Positions 55,323 to 63,666 of a stretch of 64,000 nucleotides of DNA are shown here, piece after piece. Both the position numbers and the translations under genes were made by a program. Within the stretch, counting starts at the first letter, position 1, and each line of letters starts with the position of its first letter. The DNA is taken from assembly GCA_017940185.1 (NCBI GenBank), contig JAGAZE010000027.1:1-64000 (forward strand), in the 5' to 3' direction. The stretch is from Bacteroidaceae bacterium. GTDB taxonomy: Bacteria > Bacteroidota > Bacteroidia > Bacteroidales > Bacteroidaceae. Below the pieces are notes generated by a model that worked only from the letters and a program-made list of their open reading frames with translations, was not told the origin of the DNA and ran no database searches.

Positions 55323-58193
55323 TTATTTCACTACGATGTTGACTATCTTCTTGGGCACCACGATGACTTTCACCACTTGTTTGCCTTCCGTATAGCGTGG
55401 TGTGCGTTCGTCGTTGAGTGCGAGTTGCTCTATGGTTTCCTTGTCGGCGTCGGCCGGTGTGGTAATCTGGAAGCGCGCCTTGCCGTTGAAGCTCACGGTG
55501 AGTTGCACTTCGCTCTCCGCCAGATAGGCTTCGTTGTGCTCGGGCCATGCGGCATCCACCACGCTTGTGGTGTGTCCCAGCAGGTGCCACAGCTCTTCGG
55601 CAATGTGCGGGCAGAAGGGCGAGATGAGTATGGTGAGCGGTTCGAGTATGGCGCGGTGACGGCACTGTTGCTGCGTGAGCTCGTTGACGCATATCATGAA
55701 TGCTGCCACGCTGGTGTTGTAGGAGAAGTGTTCAATATCTGCAGTCACCTTCTTGATGAGCGTGTGCAGACTCTTGAGCATTGCCGCTGTGGGGGCTTCG
55801 TCGGTGAGGGTCACACCGTCTTTGTTGTAGAGGAACCAGAATTTTTTCAGGAAGCGGTGGCAGCCGTCGATGCCGTTGGTGTCCCATGGTTTCGACTGCT
55901 CTACGGGACCGAGGAACATCTCGTAGAGTCGGAGCGTGTCGGCGCCGTAGCGGGCCACGATATCGTCGGGGTTGACTACGTTGAACATCGACTTCGACAT
56001 TTTCTCTACCGCCCATCCGCACACGTATTTTCCGTCTTCGAGCACAAACTCGGCGTTGGCATATTCCGGGCGCCAGGCGCGGAAACGGTCGAGGTCGAGC
56101 ACATCGTTGTCCACCATATTTACATCAACGTGTATGGGGGTCACGTTGGCGTACTGCCCTTTCAGTCCTGCCGACACGAAGAGGGGGCTGTCGGCGGAGG
56201 CCGTGTCGTCGCGCTCCACGCGATAGACGAAGTTGGAGCGTCCCTGTATCATGCCCTGATTCACCAGTTTGCGGTAAGGCTCGTCTTTGCAGCTCACGCC
56301 GATGTCGTAGAGAAACTTGTTCCAGAAGCGCGAGTAGATGAGGTGTCCGGTGGCATGTTCGGTGCCGCCCACGTAGAGGTCGACGTCCTGCCAGTAGTGG
56401 TCGGCTTCTTCCGATACCAGCGCCTCGGCGTTGTGCGGATCCATGTAGCGCAGATAGTAGGCAGATGAACCTGCAAAGCCCGGCATGGTGTTCCACTCCA
56501 GCGAGTAGACCGTCTTGTTGTCGATGCGTGTCTTGTCGGTCACGGTGTTGCCGGCGGTGTCCCATGCCCACTGTTTGGCTCTGCCCAGAGGTGGCTCGCC
56601 GTTCTCTGTCGGCAGGTATTCGTCGATTTCGGGCAGCAGCAGGGGAAGACATTCCTCGGGCAGTGCATAGGGCATGCCGTCTTTATAGTAGATGGGGAAG
56701 GGTTCGCCCCAGTAGCGTTGGCGCGAGAAGATGGCGTCGCGCAGGCGGTAGTTCACTTTCACACGGCCTATGCCCGTGCGCTCTATGTATGCCTTTGTGG
56801 CAGCAATGGCTTCTTTCACCGTCATGCCGTTGAGACACAGTCCGCTCTGCTCTCTGCTGTCTGCTGTCTCTCCGTTCGTTTTCGGTGAGTTCATCACGAT
56901 ACCCTCTTTGGCATCGAAGCTCTCTTCGCTCACGTCGGCACCCTCAATGAGCGGGATGATGGGCAGGTTGAAGTGGCGTGCAAAGGCGTAGTCGCGCGAG
57001 TCGTGGGCGGGCACCGCCATGATGGCGCCGGTGCCGTAACCTGCCAGCACGTATTCGCTGATCCATATCGGTATGCGTTCGCCGGTGAAGGGGTTGATGG
57101 CATAGCTTCCGCTGAATACGCCCGTCACACGGTGGTCCATCATGCGGTCGCGCTCGGTGCGGCGCTTCACGTAGTCGAGATATTCGTCCACGCTCTGTTG
57201 CTGGTCGGGTGTGGTGAGCTGTGCCACGAGGGCGCTCTCGGGTGCCAGCACCATGAATGTGACGCCGAAGATAGTGTCGGCGCGTGTGGTGAACACCACG
57301 AAACTCTTGTCGCTGTCGGCCACGTGGAAGGTGATTTCGGCACCTTCCGAGCGCCCTATCCAGTTGCGCTGGGTCTCCTTGAGCGACTCTGTCCAGTCCA
57401 CTGTGTCGAGTCCGTCGAGCAGGCGTTGGGCGTATGCCGACACGCGCAGGCACCATTGGCGCATCTCCTTCTGCACCACGGGATAACCGCCGCGCACCGA
57501 TACGCCGTCTACCACCTCGTCGTTGGCCAACACGGTGCCCAGTTCGGCACACCAGTTCACCATCGTCTCGCCCACGTAGGCTATGCGGTAGTTCATCAGC
57601 ACCTGCTGACGTGCCCGCTCGTCCATCCCTTGCCACTCCTCGGCGCTGATGCTCAGCTCGCGTGAACCAGCGGCGTGCAGCCCCTGCGTGCCATGGGCAT
57701 CGAGATGTGCTGTGAGCGAGGCAATGGGCAAGGCGCATTGGGCAGAGGTGTCGTAGTAGGAGTCAAACATTTTCAGAAAAGCCCACTGTGTCCACTTGTA
57801 ATATTGCGGATCGCATGTGCGCACCTCGCGGCTCCAGTCGAAGCTGAAGCCCAGCTTGTCGAGTTGTTGCCTGTAGCGGGCAATGTTCTCGTTGGTTGTC
57901 TTCTCCGGGTGTTGGCCCGTCTGTATGGCATACTGCTCTGCCGGCAACCCGTAGGCATCGTAGCCCATGGGGTTGAGCACGTTGAAGCCTCTGTGCCGCT
58001 TCCATCGTGCATAGATATCGCTGGCTATGTAGCCCAACGGATGACCCACATGCAGCCCCGCACCGCTCGGGTAGGGAAACATGTTGAGCACGTAGTATTT
58101 CTCTTTGTCTTTGTCTTCGCTCACGCGATAGGTGCCGTCGGCTTGCCACTGCTGCTGCCAACGGTGCTCAATATCTCTGAAGTTGTAGTCCAT
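55323..58193 (-). CDS. leuS: Leucyl-tRNA synthetase
   Basis: It charges tRNA-Leu with leucine. The 956 residues are longer than the E. coli enzyme (about 860), mainly by an insert in the editing region, as in other Bacteroidetes. The class I HIGH motif is [10 protein letters not shown] (His48, His51), and the KMSKS motif is in [11 protein letters not shown]. The editing domain CP1 follows the HIGH half. The C-terminus ends in a predicted tRNA-binding strand set ([17 protein letters not shown]). It follows semiSWEET after 27 bases. Confidence 0.97.
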   Translation of the reverse strand: MDYNFRDIEHRWQQQWQADGTYRVSEDKDKEKYYVLNMFPYPSGAGLHVGHPLGYIASDIYARWKRHRGFNVLNPMGYDAYGLPAEQYAIQTGQHPEKTTNENIARYRQQLDKLGFSFDWSREVRTCDPQYYKWTQWAFLKMFDSYYDTSAQCALPIASLTAHLDAHGTQGLHAAGSRELSISAEEWQGMDERARQQVLMNYRIAYVGETMVNWCAELGTVLANDEVVDGVSVRGGYPVVQKEMRQWCLRVSAYAQRLLDGLDTVDWTESLKETQRNWIGRSEGAEITFHVADSDKSFVVFTTRADTIFGVTFMVLAPESALVAQLTTPDQQQSVDEYLDYVKRRTERDRMMDHRVTGVFSGSYAINPFTGERIPIWISEYVLAGYGTGAIMAVPAHDSRDYAFARHFNLPIIPLIEGADVSEESFDAKEGIVMNSPKTNGETADSREQSGLCLNGMTVKEAIAATKAYIERTGIGRVKVNYRLRDAIFSRQRYWGEPFPIYYKDGMPYALPEECLPLLLPEIDEYLPTENGEPPLGRAKQWAWDTAGNTVTDKTRIDNKTVYSLEWNTMPGFAGSSAYYLRYMDPHNAEALVSEEADHYWQDVDLYVGGTEHATGHLIYSRFWNKFLYDIGVSCKDEPYRKLVNQGMIQGRSNFVYRVERDDTASADSPLFVSAGLKGQYANVTPIHVDVNMVDNDVLDLDRFRAWRPEYANAEFVLEDGKYVCGWAVEKMSKSMFNVVNPDDIVARYGADTLRLYEMFLGPVEQSKPWDTNGIDGCHRFLKKFWFLYNKDGVTLTDEAPTAAMLKSLHTLIKKVTADIEHFSYNTSVAAFMICVNELTQQQCRHRAILEPLTILISPFCPHIAEELWHLLGHTTSVVDAAWPEHNEAYLAESEVQLTVSFNGKARFQITTPADADKETIEQLALNDERTPRYTEGKQVVKVIVVPKKIVNIVVK

Positions 58194-58220
58194 AGTAGGA
58201 GGAGATGGATATCTGTTGAT

Positions 58221-58511
58221 TTACTTTTTCTTCTTTATATAGTCGTTGTACACTTTGATGCTGAACACGATGATGCTGCACGAGGTGGTCACCAGGTTGG
58301 TCAGGAACAGAGCCCACAGCACATCGGGTTTGTGCAGTATGCCCTGCAACATGAAGCACAATCCGCCCACTGCCATCATCAGGAATGTGGGCAGCGCGAT
58401 GCCGTCGGTGTTGCGCGTGCGAATTGTCTCAATGGCCTGAGGCAGATAGCCGAGTATCATGCCGATGCTGGCGGCCCAGCCGCATATTTCGTAGACGAGT
58501 CCTTGATCCAT
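58221..58511 (-). CDS. SemiSWEET/PQ-loop membrane protein
   Basis: The start at 58511 (MDQGLVYEICGWAASI) gives 96 residues; the frame is open further upstream. It has three helices in the PQ-loop arrangement with GYLPQAIETIRTRNTDGI, the PQ and TKS-like region of the family. SemiSWEETs dimerise and transport small sugars. It opens the long minus-strand run ending with deoD and has a -7 box at 58589-58596. Confidence 0.88.
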   Translation of the reverse strand: MDQGLVYEICGWAASIGMILGYLPQAIETIRTRNTDGIALPTFLMMAVGGLCFMLQGILHKPDVLWALFLTNLVTTSCSIIVFSIKVYNDYIKKKK

Positions 58512-58588
58512 AGTGTCGATGTTAAAAGTTGAAATGCCGGCTACATGCCCTCGCCCCCGAGGGCTTGGGTGAGCAAGTTCTATTCGTG

Positions 58589-58596
58589 CAAAGATA
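58589..58596 (-). promoter_or_regulatory. Probable -7 box of the semiSWEET-leuS unit
   Basis: Plus-strand CAAAGATA reads TATCTTTG on the minus strand, 77 bases upstream of the start at 58511. It lies back to back with the promoter at 58647. Confidence 0.5.
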
Positions 58597-58646
58597 AGCG
58601 TTTTTTTGCAATCAGTCGTCATCGAGCAGGTTTTTCATGTCAATAC

Positions 58647-58676
58647 TTGGATAGGAAACGAAAAAGGTTACCTTTG
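58647..58676 (+). promoter_or_regulatory. Promoter of the tandem SH3-like genes
   Basis: TTG (58647-58649), exactly 19 bases, then TACCTTTG (58669-58676), the ideal Bacteroidetes pattern. The ATG at 58702 follows 25 bases later, which rules out the longer frame from 58606. Confidence 0.8.
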
Positions 58677-58701
58677 TAGCACAAACAAAAAGTTGAATAA
58701 T

Positions 58702-59205
58702 ATGAAAAAGTTGTTCGTCCTACTCCTTCTGGCAGCAGCCACTCATGTCAGCGCACAGCAGCTGCAGGTCTATATCTCCGACCTCAGCTGCACACCCACC
58801 AACATCCGCGCCACACCAGGAGGCAAGATTGTCGATCAGCTGCCCGTGGGAACCTTTGCAACCACACTCGTCGACAGTCCGAAAAACGGGTGGTGGCGTA
58901 TCAGCGATGCGCAATATGTAAGCTCCGACGGCAATGCCAACACTGTTGTTGACCTCCACGGCTCCACCACAGGCTACTGGATACACTCGTCTGTGCTCGT
59001 CGTCTCCACCGTGGACGACACCACCGTGCGCATCTACAAAGCCCCGTCGACAAAGGCGGCAGTGGTATACACCATAAAGTATGCTACCGAACTGCGTCCG
59101 CTCGACCTGCGAAGAGGCAACGCAAAGACACAGACAGGATGGGTGAAGGTGGCAACCATCGACGGAAAAATAACCGGATGGGTACAGGCTAAGTATATAG
59201 ACTGA
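58702..59205 (+). CDS. Exported SH3-like domain protein (first of two)
   Basis: The 167 residues start with a signal peptide (MKKLFVLLLLAAATHVSAQQ). Two SH3b-like units follow: DLSCTPTNIRATPGGKIVDQ with GWWRIS, and VRIYKAPSTKAAVVYTI with TGWVKVATIDGKITGWV. Bacterial SH3 domains often bind peptidoglycan peptides, so a periplasmic cell-wall sensor or scaffold role is possible but unproven. It is followed after 32 bases by a paralogue with the same layout. Confidence 0.75.
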   Translation: MKKLFVLLLLAAATHVSAQQLQVYISDLSCTPTNIRATPGGKIVDQLPVGTFATTLVDSPKNGWWRISDAQYVSSDGNANTVVDLHGSTTGYWIHSSVLVVSTVDDTTVRIYKAPSTKAAVVYTIKYATELRPLDLRRGNAKTQTGWVKVATIDGKITGWVQAKYID

Positions 59206-59237
59206 TTGTGAAACAGTGAAACGAAAACCACAGTTCT

Positions 59238-59759
59238 ATGAAACGAAAAGTATTACTTGCGTTGTGCCTGACGGCATTGTCGCTCAGCATTCACGCACAG
59301 TCGCTCAGTGTTTATGTCAACGACCAAAGCCAGACAGAAACCAACATTCGCAATGCGCCAAAAGGCAAAGTTGTCGATCGCATTCCGCAAGGCTATACAG
59401 CCATGTTGGAGGTGGAAAATCCCGTCAACGGATGGTGGCGCATATGCGACAACTCCTACTTCAGTATCGACAACAACGGCTACGAAGGGATTGTCAAGCT
59501 CAAAGGCTCAAACAAAGGCTACTGGATACACTCGTCGGTGATAACCGTCGACACACGCAACTATGCCGGGCAAACACTCTACCTCTACCAACAACCCGAC
59601 ACCAAGAGCAGGAAGGTCTATACCATCTCCTCCGAGATGAGCCTTCGCCCCTTGGAGGTGAAGGGCGATTGGGTGAAGTGTCGCACCTACACCGGCAACA
59701 ACGTAGGATGGATACAGGCCGAATGGCTCTGCGGAAACGCACTCACCAACTGCAACTGA
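59238..59759 (+). CDS. Exported SH3-like domain protein (second of two)
   Basis: The 173 residues start MKRKVLLALCLTALSLSIHAQ, a signal peptide, and share the two-unit architecture of the gene before it: DQSQTETNIRNAPKGKVVDR with GWWRICDNSYFS, then LYLYQQPDTKSRKVYTI with GDWVKCRTYTGNNVGWIQAEWL. The shared GYWIHSSV phrase in both shows recent duplication. It ends 64 bases before the terminator at 59824. Function as for the first copy, unproven. Confidence 0.75.
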   Translation: MKRKVLLALCLTALSLSIHAQSLSVYVNDQSQTETNIRNAPKGKVVDRIPQGYTAMLEVENPVNGWWRICDNSYFSIDNNGYEGIVKLKGSNKGYWIHSSVITVDTRNYAGQTLYLYQQPDTKSRKVYTISSEMSLRPLEVKGDWVKCRTYTGNNVGWIQAEWLCGNALTNCN

Positions 59760-59823
59760 CAGCCAATAACTAGCCAATACAACAGCAATAATCAAACATT
59801 ATACCCCACACACACTACCACCC

Positions 59824-59860
59824 GCGGCAGGCTGCAACACAAAAGCAACCTGCCGCTTTT
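59824..59860 (+). terminator. Terminator of the tandem SH3-like genes
   Basis: A 12-bp stem (59824-59835 with 59845-59856, one mismatch) with a 9-base loop is followed by TTTTC. It lies 64 bases after the second SH3 gene. Confidence 0.8.
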
Positions 59861-60012
59861 CTTCTTCATTATTCCAATTTGCCTGCACGCTTACACTATT
59901 CATTGTAACCACTTGGTTTTTAGTAAAATATCGAGTGCAGGCACTGTCCGTTGCCTGCACCTGCCTGCACCACCTGCAAGCGATGAGAAAAGCACCAGTG
60001 CTGCAAGTGTAG

Positions 60013-60100
60013 CCCAATTGCACTCCAACTATTGCCCAATTGCACTCCAAGTATTGCCCAATTGCATTGCAAGTAGGGCCCAATTGCATCGTGATTGGGC
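60013..60100. repeat. Four tandem 22-base CAATTG units
   Basis: Units start at 60013, 60035, 60057 and 60079, each opening CCCAATTGCA. The first two differ at one base; the third and fourth have drifted in the second half. The array is closed by GATTGGGCAA, an inverted copy of the unit start. TGCCTGCAC elements occur before it at 59880, 59952 and 59962, and inverted at 59935. Confidence 0.85.
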
Positions 60101-60178
60101 AACACTCCGAAAAGCGTACAAGCAGACGAGCTGCCGACGAATCTTCCTGAACGAACAACTCGGCAACTCGTCCAACTG

Positions 60179-60310
60179 TTACGTTTGACCTAACCTGCGA
60201 TGTAGCGCAATCGCAGGCAACGGCACCTGCGGGTCGGTCACCAACGACTCGTAGCCGAAGTGTATGCGCAGCGTGCCACCCTCTATATGGGGTGTCAGGC
60301 TACCTTTCAT
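60179..60310 (-). CDS. Short ORF, possible gene remnant
   Basis: A 43-codon frame (MKGSLTPHIEGGTLRIHFG..., ending ALHRRLGQT) shows coding-like composition compared with its AT-rich flanks, but has no signal peptide or recognisable domain. The reading frame stays open upstream for at least 20 codons without a start. It could be the 3' fragment of a lost gene or chance. Function unknown. Confidence 0.25.
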   Translation of the reverse strand: MKGSLTPHIEGGTLRIHFGYESLVTDPQVPLPAIALHRRLGQT

Positions 60311-60400
60311 CTGCGGTGTTTTAAGGCACAAAAGACCAGAATGTACTTTCGTGAATTTACACGAACAGAGTTGTAATGTTTTTTTTGTTTTTTGTAAAAA

Positions 60401-60433
60401 TTGCGGCGATTTGTTCTTTCACGCGTACCTTTG
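60401..60433 (+). promoter_or_regulatory. Probable mnmG promoter
   Basis: TTG (60401-60403), 22 bases, then TACCTTTG (60426-60433). The mnmG ATG is 175 bases downstream, so the transcript would have a long leader. Confidence 0.55.
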
Positions 60434-60607
60434 TAGCACAAAACACGTGAAACGTCAAGACGAGCGTCCGGCACTACTGATGTGATGCCTACAGCGCAAA
60501 AGTATATAATAGACAAGTTGACGAGTTGACGAGTTGTTGGTGCTGTTCTCAAACACCTAAACACCTAAACGAATAGACAAGTTGACACACAACCAAACAG
60601 CACATCC

Positions 60608-62485
60608 ATGAACTTGAAGTATGATGTCGTCGTTATCGGTGCCGGGCATGCCGGATGCGAGGCCGCCATGGCGGCTGCGCAGTTAGGCGCCAAGACCTGT
60701 CTGGTAACCATCGACATGAACAAGATAGCCCAGATGTCGTGCAATCCCGCTGTGGGTGGCATTGCAAAGGGGCAGATTGTGCGAGAGGTCGATGCCCTTG
60801 GCGGACACATGGGACTCGTGGCAGACAGCACAACGCTGCACTTCCGCATGCTCAACCTCTCAAAAGGACCCGCCATGTGGAGCCCGCGCGCACAGTGCGA
60901 CCGCTTCCGCTACATAGAGGAATGGCGCCGACGGCTCGACCGACAGCTGAACCTCGACATCTGGCAGGACGTGGCAGAACAACTCCTCGTCGACGATGCA
61001 CACCACGTCACAGGCGTGCAGACACAGTGGGGCGTTACCATAGAGGCGCACAGCGTCGTAGTTACAGCTGGAACCTTCCTCAACGGACTGATGCACATAG
61101 GCAGTCGGCAGGTGCCGGGTGGAAGAATTGCAGAGCCGGCAGTGCAACAACTCACCGAGTCGATAACGCGCCACGGCATACGCACCGCACGCATGAAGAC
61201 AGGCACTCCCGTGCGCATCGACAAACGTAGCGTAGACTTTAGTATGATGGAACGACAAGACCCCGACAAGCTGTCGGCGGCCTTCAGCTTTCTCACCGAT
61301 GCCCGACGCGCCACACCTGCCCTGCCCTGCTGGATAACCTATACCAATGGCGAGGTGCACCGCGTGCTCAACGACGCACTACCCTACTCGCCGCTCTACA
61401 ACGGACAGATAAACAGCATCGGCCCGCGCTACTGTCCGTCTATAGAAACCAAACTCGTCACCTTCCCCGACCGCGAACGACATCTGCTCTTCCTCGAGCC
61501 CGAAGGAGCCGATAGCAACGAGATGTATCTCAACGGTTTCTCATCGTCGATGCCAGCAGAGGCACAGCTGCAGGCCCTGAAAAAGATACCCGCGTTCAGG
61601 GATATAAAGATATACCGCCCCGGATATGCCATAGAATATGACTACTTCGACCCGACACAACTGCACCATACGCTGGAGTCGAAGCTCGTCGGCGGACTGT
61701 TCCTCGCAGGACAGGTGAACGGCACGACGGGATATGAGGAGGCGGCGGGCCAAGGACTCGTGGCAGGAGTGAACGCCGCCCTGCACTGCACTGGCGACAA
61801 CACCTTCACACTGGCACGCGATGAAGCTTACATAGGCGTACTCATCGACGACCTCGTAACAAAAGGTGTGGATGAACCTTACCGTATGTTTACATCGAGG
61901 GCAGAATACCGCATACTGCTGCGGCAGGACAATGCCGACACAAGGCTCACACAACGTGCCTACGACATTGGCCTGGCAACGCAGCAACGCTACATACACT
62001 GGCAGAACAAACAACAGCAGGTGGACCATCTGGTGCAGCTATGCCGACAGACGAAGGTGAAACCGTCGGAAATCAACACAGCCCTGGAAAACCTCGGCAC
62101 CACACCACTGCACCAGGCGGTGCCCATAGCAGAACTCGTAGCGCGCCCGCAACTCACGCTCGACGGACTGGTAAAGATGCTGCCCCAACTGCATGAAGCA
62201 ACAGATAGCGTGAAAGAGCGCAGATGCGAAATCCTGCAAGAGGTGGAGACACTGCTCAAATACGACGGCTACATACGACGCGAACAACTTGTGGCAGAGA
62301 AGATGCAGCGGCTGGAGAACGTGCGCATCAGCCCATCCTTCGACTATCACAGCATCGATCAGCTCACCATAGAGGCACGACAGAAGCTCGACCGCATACG
62401 CCCCACATCGCTGGCACAGGCAAGCAGAATCCCAGGCGTGTCGCCCAATGACATCAACGTGCTGCTCGTGCTCTTGGGCAGATAG
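60608..62485 (+). CDS. mnmG: tRNA uridine-5-carboxymethylaminomethyl modification enzyme MnmG
   Basis: With MnmE it modifies the wobble uridine of certain tRNAs, using FAD. The 625 residues open with the FAD-binding VVVIGAGHAGCEAAMAAAQ, continue with NPAVGGIAKGQIVREVDALGG, and include SRQVPGGR and YEEAAGQGLVAG, all MnmG signatures. The C-terminal helical domain ends with RIPGVSPNDINVLLV. Start ATG 60608 is the first after the upstream repeats. Confidence 0.97.
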   Translation: MNLKYDVVVIGAGHAGCEAAMAAAQLGAKTCLVTIDMNKIAQMSCNPAVGGIAKGQIVREVDALGGHMGLVADSTTLHFRMLNLSKGPAMWSPRAQCDRFRYIEEWRRRLDRQLNLDIWQDVAEQLLVDDAHHVTGVQTQWGVTIEAHSVVVTAGTFLNGLMHIGSRQVPGGRIAEPAVQQLTESITRHGIRTARMKTGTPVRIDKRSVDFSMMERQDPDKLSAAFSFLTDARRATPALPCWITYTNGEVHRVLNDALPYSPLYNGQINSIGPRYCPSIETKLVTFPDRERHLLFLEPEGADSNEMYLNGFSSSMPAEAQLQALKKIPAFRDIKIYRPGYAIEYDYFDPTQLHHTLESKLVGGLFLAGQVNGTTGYEEAAGQGLVAGVNAALHCTGDNTFTLARDEAYIGVLIDDLVTKGVDEPYRMFTSRAEYRILLRQDNADTRLTQRAYDIGLATQQRYIHWQNKQQQVDHLVQLCRQTKVKPSEINTALENLGTTPLHQAVPIAELVARPQLTLDGLVKMLPQLHEATDSVKERRCEILQEVETLLKYDGYIRREQLVAEKMQRLENVRISPSFDYHSIDQLTIEARQKLDRIRPTSLAQASRIPGVSPNDINVLLVLLGR

Positions 62486-62559
62486 GCATCTCATCGTCCA
62501 TCTTCTGTCTCTATCCCCACACCGCGTACATTCCTCCTTTCTTCTCCTCTCTTTTTGTC

Positions 62560-63171
62560 ATGTCCTCCCTTGAACATCATCCTTTGGAGCCATTCCTTCC
62601 CGCGAAGGCACGCATCCTGTTCCTCGGCAGCTTTCCTCCGCCGCAGAAGAGGTGGAGCATGGACTTCTATTACCCCAACTTCAACAACGACCACTGGCGC
62701 ATCGAGGGAGAGGTGTTCTTCCACGACCGCAACTATTTCGTCGATGTCGACGCCCGACGCTTCTGCCGCGAACGTATCGTGGCATTCTGTGAGGCACAAG
62801 GGCTGGCGTTCTACGACACCGCACGCGTGGTGAGACGGCTGCGCGACAATGCCTCCGACGCCTTTCTCGAAGTGGTGGAGGCCTCCGACGTGAGGGCTCT
62901 CCTCGCTGCCCTACCCTACTGTCGCGCCGTGGTGACAACGGGAGAAAAAGCCACCGCCACGCTCTGTGCACAGCTCGGAGTGGACAAACCACCTGCGGTA
63001 AACGCCTTCGTGGAGCTCCCAGGCATCGTAAACGCTGAAAATAACACCATAGAACTCTACCGCCTGCCCTCCTCGTCAAGAGCCTATCCCATGCCCATAG
63101 AGAAGAAAGCAGCTTGCTATAAGGAGATGTTTGAGCGGTATATAACTATAGAAAAAGAAAAGAAAGGGTAA
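62560..63171 (+). CDS. Uracil-DNA glycosylase superfamily protein
   Basis: The 203 residues show the superfamily's ILFLGSFPPPQKRWSMDFYYPN with the GxFP-type active-site loop, then NNDHWRI, FYDTARVVRR, VVTTGEKA and the late LPSSSRAY. This matches the small Bacteroidetes UDG-family proteins that resemble hypoxanthine/uracil glycosylases. It probably removes deaminated bases from DNA; the exact substrate is open. The 3' end overlaps a terminator. Confidence 0.85.
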   Translation: MSSLEHHPLEPFLPAKARILFLGSFPPPQKRWSMDFYYPNFNNDHWRIEGEVFFHDRNYFVDVDARRFCRERIVAFCEAQGLAFYDTARVVRRLRDNASDAFLEVVEASDVRALLAALPYCRAVVTTGEKATATLCAQLGVDKPPAVNAFVELPGIVNAENNTIELYRLPSSSRAYPMPIEKKAACYKEMFERYITIEKEKKG

Positions 63172-63204
63172 CGGAAATGTATTACACGTTACTCTTTCTT
63201 TTTT
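63159..63204 (+). terminator. Terminator overlapping the UDG gene stop codon
   Basis: A 15-bp stem (63159-63173 with 63187-63201, one G-T pair) and a T-run follow. The stop codon TAA (63169-63171) lies inside the left arm. Confidence 0.85.
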
Positions 63205-63250
63205 GTTTGGAATTATCGTTATTGTTGAAATGCAGACTTAAATGGTACTG

Positions 63251-63524
63251 CTATAGATCGGTGTCATACTTGACTGTGGTGATACCTTGGTAGTTGGCGG
63301 GAATAGCTGCATGCTGCCCAGTGAGGAAAATGAGCGGTGCTGCAACCACAGCAGCTGCTGCAACAGCACCTGCTGTGTGGTTTTTTTCTAGCGAAATCTA
63401 TCTCGCCCTCCAAAGGAATCTTTTTACCAGAGTTAGATTCGCAGTATACCCACTCTATCTTCAACTTTCCTTTTGTGCCTGCTATGCCAGATTTCTTGGC
63501 AATAAGCACTTGTCCGAAACTCAC
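63251..63524 (-). pseudogene. 5'-truncated, frameshifted remnant of an exported-protein gene
   Basis: The first frame (GTG at 63524) reads VLIAKKSGIAGTKGKLKIEW and KKIPLEGEIDFARK. At a run of seven A (63381-63387) coding sense moves to the +1 frame, which reads HTAGAVAAAAVVAAPLIFL, then GQHAAIPANYQGITTV, and stops at TAG 63251-63253. Together this resembles the C-terminal half of a Bacteroidales exported family in which 'G-x-x-G-K-L-x-I' and a late 'A-x-I-P-A-G' recur. The N-terminal half and signal peptide are missing and the upstream frame is stopped, so two lesions are present. Confidence 0.7.
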
Positions 63525-63542
63525 AAATAACGGCCAATTTTA

Positions 63543-63572
63543 TTGCATATATTGAAATTCTTTCTAACTTTG
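63543..63572 (+). promoter_or_regulatory. Probable apt promoter
   Basis: TTG (63543-63545), exactly 19 bases, then TAACTTTG (63565-63572). The GTG start of apt is 94 bases downstream. Confidence 0.7.
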
Positions 63573-63666
63573 TGCGGCTGTTGAAGAAGCACGCTTCAAA
63601 ACAGATGCAAACGCACCTCTTCGACATGTACAGCAACGACAGTAATCAACCCATTAACCCTCTATA

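Larger units (their letters stand above)
59760..60607. other. Intergenic region upstream of mnmG with repeats
   Basis: No firm gene here. From left to right it holds the terminator (59824-59860), TGCCTGCAC repeats in both orientations (59880-59970), four tandem 22-base units (60013-60100), a small hairpin CCTGCGAT-ATCGCAGG (60194-60217), a short minus ORF (60179-60310), the mnmG promoter (60401-60433) and a GTTGACGA repeat (60512-60530). Confidence 0.7.

Noticed and set aside
54736-55692. 318-codon minus-strand ORF
   Set aside because: Reads out of frame across the junction of leuS and yitT, is Arg/His-rich, and conflicts with both real genes.
60013-60100. CRISPR array
   Set aside because: The 22-base units are back to back without spacers and there are no cas genes.
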